In this document: positions 55,700 through 64,000 of the stretch, one piece after another
Layout: every line of letters begins with the position of its first letter
Position numbering within the stretch: the stretch's first letter is position 1
Source of the DNA: Lamellibrachia satsuma
Lineage: Eukaryota > Annelida > Polychaeta > Sabellida > Siboglinidae
Reading direction: 5' to 3'
Length of the DNA stretch: 64,000 nt
NCBI GenBank assembly: GCA_033239005.1
Contig: BSQZ01000104.1
Span: forward strand, 367,501 to 431,500
Program-made: the position numbers and the translations under genes
The notes under the pieces: generated by a model
Databases searched by the model: none
Told to the model about the DNA's origin: nothing
The model's input: only the letters and a program-made list of their open reading frames with translations

Positions 55700-58685
55700 G
55701 AAGGGGTGTGGTTGGTTGGAGGTGTGTGTGGTTGGTGGGGTGGGGGTTGCACACTTATCAACTGGTTTATTAAGACAGTTTCCAGCTTGTGGTTCCTTCT
55801 TCCTGTAACTTTGTCCCACTTTTTTCATCTCCTGGCCACTCGTTCAAAATTGTTGGATCCTTGACTCGAATCTTGTCTCTTGATTAACAATTACAGGAGT
55901 TCCATCTAATTTTAAACTTCACACGCCCTTTACTGAAATTGAAAAACATCAGATGTCAAAAATAGTTAGACATGCTGTGTACAAATTGTACATACAAAGT
56001 GGCCTAGAGATAACGGAACATTTTAACTAAGAGATACACATATTTACAGAACATGCATGATCCAGTTAAACGTTTTATTTTTATGTATTATTATTAATAG
56101 ACAAAAATGTAAAATTTATTCAGTTTGTAAGATAACATGTGGGAGCAGACCACAACAGAGAATTGCATTGGTGGCCATGTTAACGTTTTGTCTGATTATA
56201 AGAAAACGTGACGATAAAAAATTCTTAAAATTTTTCACATCAACTGCCATCATCTCGTTGACATGCTGACCAAGTTTTGTAAAAATCACATACCTCCAGC
56301 TCTTAAAATGCCCTGACATGCGATGCCCGTAAATTTTGACAAAAACAGCCGTGTATTCATTCGCTCATGTGGCCCAGAGCAGCAGCCCATAAATCCCTCC
56401 GCCTGTTAAACTGTAAAAAATTGCACTATTCCACAGCCGATAGATTTTACAAACAAACCTGTGAATATGCCTGCTCAATTGTACTTATGTCACATCATAT
56501 GAATTGTTTAAATTCACATATCGCAATTTAGCATTCGCTACATTCATGTGAAACAACAAACAGGAAGGTCAACAGTGGTCTTACCCCAGTAGAGTTTGTG
56601 GAGTGTGGTGTTTATGTTTAAACAGTTCGTTTGTTGGTAATAAAGTAACATGCACAGTATATTGAAAATACAGTGTCCTGCTGGTAAGTGACATTTGACC
56701 TGCTAGACTGCCCTATTTCAAATGCTGAGCATAAGGATTGACGCCCCCCCATTCAGCTGTACTTAATGCCCCCCCCACTCAGCTGTACTTAATGCATTAC
56801 AGAATTTGAAGTGCAATAAAAAGCAAATTTCATGGAAATTCTAGAATGAGTTGGTGCACACCGCACACCTTCCGACGAATATCGATTTTCAATCAGTGGT
56901 CAGCGATATCGCCGTGTGTGCTTAGCATTAACTTAAACTCATGAAATCAGCAGCTATTACCCATGAAACAGTAAACAATTTCTGCACAAAACGAGTGTCT
57001 CTGCAACTGAGTGACACGTTTACCGTTATTTTTTGTTGCACCCTTGCTACACAGTTTTTCGGTGTTGTTCACACCTTCCTACAGAGAGCCCCGTGATTGC
57101 TTTTCTGTTTGGTGTCTTTGAACATTGCATGATGGCATGGTATAAATTTTCAGGAATGAAGTTTTCATGTCTTTGATTAACTCACCTGGTTCACACCTGT
57201 TTTTGCCTGCAGAAACGTGGCCATACTTGAAAGAAGTGTGGCTTAATGGGGCCAATTTCAGGTGGGAAAATGTCATCTTCATATGTCCATATTTAACAAA
57301 AGTTTAATTCTGTGGCTAAATTCCAGTAGTGCCCAGTTACACTCTGATGATTTATGATGAAGTGTCATTGAGGTTATGCTTGAGTAGCCTTTGGCATGAG
57401 TGAACACAATCAGACACTGGGTGGTTGTGTGGCAGGAAAGGTTATTGATGGGTTTACAAGACAGAGTTGTCGGTTTTTCATAGCTGAAATCAGGGCGTCA
57501 TGTTTGAAAACGACAGGCGAGCGATAAATCACTTGCCTAAATATGCCAAATTAATTTAGGCGAGTGATTTGTTAGTTGTTTTTTTACCGTGCGGTGGTGC
57601 CACCATTTCCCATTCGGATTCTGCCGTTGTCCCCATAAAATTTTAATTGGTACTTGTTGGCGCTATGGCTTTTGTACAATGAAATAAATGTTTACTTTAG
57701 TAAACCCCATTCATTGTAATAGGTGAAACGATTTTGAATTTCAACATGTCATCGATCACCGTAGGCGTAGCCTAGGCAAGAATCAGATGTATAGTCATTA
57801 ATGCAGCTTAGTAGGCAACACCAATATAAACTGGTGTGAAATGGCATACTTTCATTGCATCATAATGCCAAACACACAACTCAAACTCAGTTTCAAAAAT
57901 ATGAATGTGTCATCCGCACATGAAACAGTGAATCAATGTTAAGTGGTACCGGAGATGTGCGTCGTGAATTTATGTGTTCAGAGCGGTTGAAAGACGGAGT
58001 GGAACAATTACTAAAATTGTCGTTTTCAATGTTTAATAAATTTTTACACTCTGTGTCAACTCATGCGTGTTCGGTAGCTCATATCCATTTTATTATTTTC
58101 GATTCCCACTCCTAGTCGGTCAATCAGATATTAGTGAAATATTGTTAATCCCTTATCTATTCCATAACTGTACATGTATACATGTACTTTATTCAGTTCA
58201 ACATACAACAGTATGTGACATTTAAACATAATACACATCGACGCTAGTCCACTCATTTGATAACTTCTTTATAAACTGCGCAGCCAGCACATCATGGCTT
58301 TGATGGCATTCTTGCAATCTTGGTGCAGCGGGCTGCGATCGCCATCCCCGGTGACGGATGATACATGAACTCCGAATATTGGAGTCCGAACACTTCGTTA
58401 TAAAGAGGGTAGACTTTCCTAGTGAATCTAATACTCAAGAAACTCCTTGTCAACACAAACACTTGCAGGCAGCGAGCCATTTTAGCAGTTGACACGAGCA
58501 ATAAATCGCTCTCTAGATTATTGATTTGCGCGAGCGATAGGGAGCGAGAGCGATCGCCCTGTGAAATTAAAGGTGATCTAGCAAAATAATTTGGGGTCAG
58601 ATCATTGTTCTACTTCCAGGATCATGACGTACGAATAAAGTGCTAATGATTTTGAAATGGTACCCACTTTCAAGGATTTTTTGCA
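55700..58685. repeat. Segmental duplication, unit 1
   Basis: It begins at a TGTGTGTGGTTGGTGGGG tract and contains ATTGTTGGATCCTTGACT (55850), GAGCATAAGGATTGACG (56727), TAGAATGAGTTGGTGCACA (56842), CAGAGAGCCCCGTGATTG (57083) and TTTTTTGCACCCAGAAAAAA (58676). All recur in the same order in unit 2. A ~1.1-kb block near 57480-58560 is absent from unit 2. Content looks non-coding. Confidence 0.85.
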
Positions 58686-61372
58686 CCCAGAAAAAATTGG
58701 GTGGGTGTGGTTGGTGGGGGGTGTGTGTGGTTGGTGGGGGTGCGTGTGGTTGGTGGGGGTGCGTGTGGTTGGTGGGGGGTGTGTGTAGTTGGTGGGGGCG
58801 TGTGTAGTTGGTGGGGGGTTATACACTTATCAGCTAGTTAATTAAGACGTTCAAAATTGTTGGATCCTTGACTCAAATCTAGTCTCTTGATTGACAGTTA
58901 CAGGAGTTCCATCTAATTTTAAACTTCACGTCATTGACTGAAATTGACTGAAACATCAGATATCAAAAACAGATTGGATATGCTATGTACAAATTGTACA
59001 TACAAAGTGGCCTAGAGATAAGGGAACGTTTTAAATAATAGATACACATGTCATTACAGAACATGATCCAGTTAAACATTTTATTTAAAAAACAATTATT
59101 AATAGGTAAAAATGTAAACTTTATTCAGTTTGTAAGATAACATGTAGAGTTTGTGGAGTGTGATGTTTATGTTTAACTCTTTATCCCACAGGCCCATCCG
59201 AAATAAGCCTCCTAGTTGACAAGCAAATTTGCTTTCGCACTGATTTCATGTTTTTTTCTGAGCGTTCCTTGTTCATGTTGTCTTTGTTATGCCTTATGTG
59301 TCGGCATATACCATAAACTATATATGAAAGCTAATTAAATTATCTTTTGAATGGTGTGAATTTTATAAATGTAGGTCCATTTTAACTTTATTATATATAT
59401 TTTTTATAATTTTTTTAGTTCATTAAAAAATAAAATTTATAGCTACAGTCGACTTCAGATGCCATAATGACAATGATTAATTATTTTTTAACTGCAAGTA
59501 TCATTGAATGAAACCTTCAGGATTTAGTTCTGATTCAAATGGTAAGAAAAGTAAAAAAAATATTATCCATTACAAAGTTATGGTATATTTTATCAAATAA
59601 GGTAATCACCAAAATCACCAAACATGCTACCATTTTTTATTCACTTTGAAAAATATCAGTTTTACAAGAACGACAGCTAAATTGATTGCATTTTTCAACT
59701 TGAATACTTCTTGTACTAGTAGTGTCTATTAGTGACCACACAAGCACAAGATGTGTATAACGTTTATTTATTTTTCAGATAACAAAACACAACTTGAAAA
59801 CAGTTATTCTTGGACCGCCATCCATACCACATCCAAGAGCGTCTCTATGTGTGAAATTGTTGAAAATTCGTCTTCCGTTGGAAACCTTCAAAATCACAGT
59901 TGATTTCTGAATCTTCTACTAGCCAAAGTTGCATTCAGTTGTCATCAACTTGTGCCAATCAATTAGTTAAAAAAACCACTTGATTACTGATTAAAATAAC
60001 ATCTGCATCATCTGAGAATGCATCAACATCATTGCCAATGCGCACGGCGTGAATGGCGTCAGCCATTTTGCGATAATAACGGAAATCAACACTTTATTTA
60101 GTAATTTACTATGCTCGAAATCAACGTCGAAGATTTAAACAAAATAGCACTTAACAACTGGAAATGTCCTTGGCCAGTACACGTACACATGCACACGCAC
60201 ACGCACACACACACACATTTTGTGATGTCAGGAATATGTGTATGTGTACTCGATAATTTGTTAGGCCTACGCTATGACTACACAAAAAGTCATAGACTGC
60301 CCTATTCAAAATGCTGAGCATAAGGATTGACGCTCCCCCCACTCAGCTGTACTTAAGTAGTCCGGGCTAGTCGGCAAAAATTTCCACCGACTACTGCCAA
60401 CCAATGCATTGCCAAGTATCTCCCAACTTGACCAGCAGTGTTTGGTTCAATCCTGGTGACTAATCCACAGAATTTATGTGCACCCCTGTGATGTTTATTC
60501 AGTGCATGCATTTGAGCAAGTAATTCAAAATGGCATCATATGGATGGTTATTTCTCCAACACCATAAATTCTTGTAATAAACCTCAGAATTTTAAGTGCA
60601 ATAAAAGGCAAATTTCATGGATATTCTAGAATGAGTTGGTGCACAGCGCACACCTTCCGACTAATGCTGCTTAGCATTAACTTAAACTAATGAAATCGGC
60701 AGCTATTACCCATGAAAAAGTAAAAAATTTCTGCACAAAACAACTGTCTTTGCAACTGCGTGACACATTTACCATTATTTTTTGTTGCACCCTTGCTGCA
60801 CAGTTTTTTGATGTTGTTCACACCTTCCTACAGAGAGCCCCGTGATTGTTTTTCTGCTTTGTGTCTTTGAACATTGCATGATGGCACGGTATAAATGTCT
60901 TTGATAAACTCACCTGGTTCACACCTGTTTTTGCCTGCAGAAACGTGGCCATACTTCACAGAAGTGTGGCTTAGTGGGGCCAATTTCAGGTGGGAAAATG
61001 TCATCTTCTTATGTCCATATTTAACAAATGTTTAATTTTGTGTCTAAATTCCAATAGTGCCCAGTTACACTCTGATGATTTATCTGTCAATCTGTGACTG
61101 ATGAAGTGTCATTGTGGTTATGCTTGAGTAGCCTTTGGCATGAGTGAACACAATCAGACACTGGGTGGTTTTGCGGCGGGATAGTTTATTGATGGGTTTA
61201 CAATACAGAGTTGTCGTTTTTTTCATAGGTGAAATTAATGGTGATTTAGCGAAATAATTTAGGGCCAGATCACTGTTCTACTTCTGGGACCATGACACGA
61301 ATAAAGTGCTAATGATTTTGAGATGGTACCTACTTTGAAGGATTTTTTGCACCCAGAAAAAATTGCTTATGA
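58686..61372. repeat. Segmental duplication, unit 2
   Basis: It starts with a GTGTGTGGTTGGTGGGG minisatellite (58695-58815) and repeats the landmarks of unit 1 at 58857, 60312, 60630, 60833 and 61345. Its own extra sequence lies around 59170-60290. Divergence is several percent with indels. Stretches outside the matching blocks show no gene. Confidence 0.85.
60186..60220. repeat. (CA)n microsatellite
   Basis: CACACGCACACGCACACACA within unit 2 only. Confidence 0.9.
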
Positions 61373-61955
61373 ACAGGTAAAAAGGCAGCTTGCACACAGG
61401 CTTAAATGTCTGGTTGTTTGTTGGTAGTGTATGCATGTGTCAGTGATGTGTCAAGGTTCCGCTGCCTGCGAAGACAGACTTTGGTTTGTTTGGCTGACAG
61501 ATGTTGGTGACAAGACTAAAATGAAAACAAAGTAGTTTTACTAAAACTGATTTGTAACTGCAGACAGTGTGGAACTGTTGCAACTGGTCTCAACAGAGAA
61601 AGCTGTCAAGTTCTGTAACCTGCTGTGGGCATGTTTACTGTGTAGGGCAATTTCACTGAATATAGTTTGTATACGTGCTGACTTATTTATGAGTGCGGCT
61701 GTGGTGTCAGTGCATGGTTTGAGCGGTGGTGTAAGTGGCGCAGCTGTCAGACTTTGCTTTATGTGTCACTGGCGCAGTGATGAGCCCGGTCAGTACGCAC
61801 TACTATCAGTGAGTAGCTGCCCTTGGCTCCATACAGGCGTGTCTGTCGTACATGTGTCTGTCTATCGGACTACTGTCCAGCCAAGGGTCTGTACCAACCA
61901 CACTATATGGAGTATAGTGTCTGCTGACCATGTGCAACTACTGTCTGTATAAGAG
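61373..61955. other. Interval before a candidate exon
   Basis: A 127-codon open frame (61569-61952) has no recognisable motif and is Cys/Val-rich. I do not support it as a gene. Confidence 0.4.
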
Positions 61956-62114
61956 GAAGGATGACGTCACCGGTAATGGTGCGGGGAATGGTGTCGGTAA
62001 TGGTAGTGCCCTACATCGAGTGATCCCAGTGAAGCGGGCTGCGGAATCGACACCACCACCGACTCCACCGGTTGTTGCCAGCGAGGAGGTGCCCACATCG
62101 AGTGGGGAACCAAG
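61956..62114 (+). CDS. Probable coding exon of an unknown gene
   Basis: The frame KDDVTGNGAGNGVGNGSAL, HRVIPVKRAAESTPPPTPP, VVASEEVPTSSGEPR is low-complexity, with codon use unlike the surrounding DNA, and is bounded by AAGAG and AAG|GTGGGA. Acceptor choice is open: after AAGAG (61955) it is phase 2, after ATAAG (61953) it is phase 0. An upstream in-frame ATG (61930) could instead make it a first exon, MCNYCLYKRKDD. Looks like a disordered N-terminal region. No family recognised. Confidence 0.5.
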
Positions 62115-64000
62115 GTGGGATCAGTGTTGGTTTGTTTGAGTCGGTCCCTTTCTCAAGGTTTGGGTGGCGCATGTAGGACGTGCAGGGTGTGAGAGTGTTG
62201 AGGTCATAATGGAGTGTCCCGTACTTGAGGGTGTATGGTGATCATCTCCTGGCACACTCAGTGCCAGCCGCTATGTCCTGTCACCAAGTCCACCGTCTCT
62301 AATAACAAGCTGGCGTGTCATTCTACAAAACACAGCATGCATGTCCGTGTAGATTTGCCGCACAATTCAGTTATTTGTTGCGTTGTGCCAGCGGGGTTCA
62401 TTCATCAGGTGACCCGACTATTTTTGTCACAAAGACACACTGTAATAAACCATTACCATATGGAACAGGCAAATTTAGCCCATTGTCAAATCAGTGCCAA
62501 CCACTTCACCACTTCTGTACACTTAAACTTTGATAACTCGAATACCTAATGATCAGAACTGAAACCAAGAGTTGGTCTCACCTGGATGCATGGCCATGTG
62601 TAACTCATCCACAGATAACTCAGTGTTTCCTGGGTTCCTATGACATTAAGTTAACCATGTTGCACTGTATTATGAACTTTACATAAGTATCATTTACAAA
62701 CAATTGCTGTTTCAAACAGCGATTTAAAGTGAACCTGTGTATGATTGGCATTGTTTGGAATCTGTTGAAGCGCAAGAGTTGTCTTTGAAGGCTATGTTAG
62801 GCAAATTATATTATAATTTATATATGTAAAAGGAGTTTAGTTGGCTTGGTTTAATCTTGTTTGAGAGAATAATATCTCGCATTAAACATGCAAAAGTCAG
62901 CAAGTGCTAATCAGAATGCGTGTGTGGAATTTGGGTAATTAGGGGTAATTTATTATTATCCCAGTTAATTTGGGTAATTAGGGGTAATTTATTATTATCC
63001 CAGTTCATTTATATTATTAGGTGGAAAACTTTGTGAAGGTTGAATGTTCCATCCTTGTTGATAACTTCTCTCCACAGTTATGGTTGATGATTATAAATAA
63101 AATTGCACTTTTTGGTAGGGTAAAAAACACCCCATTTCAGGGCACGAAATAAGCGCCAAGCGATGCATATTTTGCGATTTGCTAGTCAACTGCATTTTTG
63201 TATTGCAAACTTTGCGATGCAATATTCGTGAATAGTGATAAGTGGTAACTGTCGTAGCATCATAGGCATGGGCGCCGCCATTTTTCTCGCGCGAAACGGA
63301 AATGTGATTCTACCAATGCATAGTCCTCTAGCACAATACTTGCTGGAGGGGTTACATCAGTTCGTTTGCACATGTATGGCAGCATACGGAGTTGTTTTGA
63401 AATGCAAGCTTAGAGATTCCGCTAGCCTAATAAATATTCCGGTATCCGGTACTGGCAACGGATTTTTTTCCAGTACGAGGCAAACGTCTACCAGTACCAA
63501 GTCTTTCTGAAAACAAAACGACGCTACTAACACACACAAAACACCTGCAATGATGTCTGCGAGTTCAAAACGTAGCGTTCCATATACATTGTACACCAGT
63601 CGGAATCACAGGCGTTTGTAGTCGCAACAATAAATTTGACAAAGATCCGTGCTCCTGATTAAGCATCACTGTAACTGCCACTGGTGTCTGTGTAATCTGT
63701 TGTGAAATCTACAGGTGCTCACTACAACTGTTTACTGTAGAAACTGACCCCTGGGCCTGGCTCCCCCTGCCAGCTGCAAGACAAACACCTGAATCCAATC
63801 ACAGCCCAACTTGTTTATATGGTAATCATCATCTAGCCAGTAGGGTTGGTGGCATGAAAGGCAGGAAAACCTAGGGGATAACCCCAGCACTTGTTGGCTT
63901 GACACTGCAATAAACAAATGGCTGCAATCGTTCATGGCGTATAGACTAGCTATAGTGGCAGAGCGGGAGACAACTTGGTCTTAGAAGAAATTGTGTTTTC
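62115..64000. other. Right flank, probably intron of the gene with the 61.96-kb exon
   Basis: AT-rich. A ~40-bp tandem duplication (TTTGGGTAATTAGGGGTAAT then TTATTATTATCCCAGTT) lies at 62931-63005. The open frame at 63235-63510 is not supported by any motif. Confidence 0.5.

Noticed and set aside
61569..61952. 127-codon frame as a gene
   Set aside because: No acceptor or donor arrangement, no motif, and composition like the surrounding DNA.
63235..63596. Overlapping 91- and 79-codon frames on opposite strands
   Set aside because: Neither has recognisable domains or exon borders.

Overview
The window looks like nuclear DNA of an animal, most likely a marine invertebrate; the exact lineage cannot be fixed from the sequence. 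The evidence is split genes with GT-AG introns, several non-LTR retrotransposon (LINE) families, tRNA-headed SINEs, inverted-repeat transposons, and many micro- and minisatellites in AT-rich DNA. There are no operons, Shine-Dalgarno sites or CRISPR arrays, and most long open frames are repeat-derived.

1-13.8 kb, + strand: the 3' part of a C2-domain gene. Ten exons can be chained with compatible phases, giving about 411 codons ending at 13179. Its introns carry at least five different minisatellites (16, 33, 61, 40 and 17 bp units). The 61-bp array copies an exon end together with its splice donor, and it is split by a 1345-bp element flanked by TTAA duplications.

15.4-17.8 kb: a two-exon minus-strand gene for an 81-residue protein that looks like a small mitochondrial inner-membrane subunit (COX8-like at best). 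Its start lies in a CpG-rich segment, and a candidate plus-strand first exon faces it, so this may be a bidirectional promoter.

18-31 kb: LINE remnants, a decayed reading frame of unknown origin (19.9-21.4 kb), a 30-bp minisatellite, a 455-bp inverted-repeat element, a 42/48-bp minisatellite and large AT and GT/GC microsatellites.

32-40 kb: a candidate TATA-associated first exon, then a decayed minus-strand gene of a multicopy family flanked by repeated copies of GGTAACGGAATTAC, then a non-LTR element broken by three later insertions.

40-55 kb: mostly gene-free DNA holding a long CR1-like LINE copy inside a ~30-bp minisatellite, and two SINE-like units.

55.7-61.4 kb: an imperfect ~3-kb direct duplication. 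61.9-62.1 kb: a probable coding exon whose phase would match the candidate exon at 32.5 kb.

Only the C2 gene and the small mitochondrial-type gene are well supported as host genes. Most of the remaining interest is in repeat biology.
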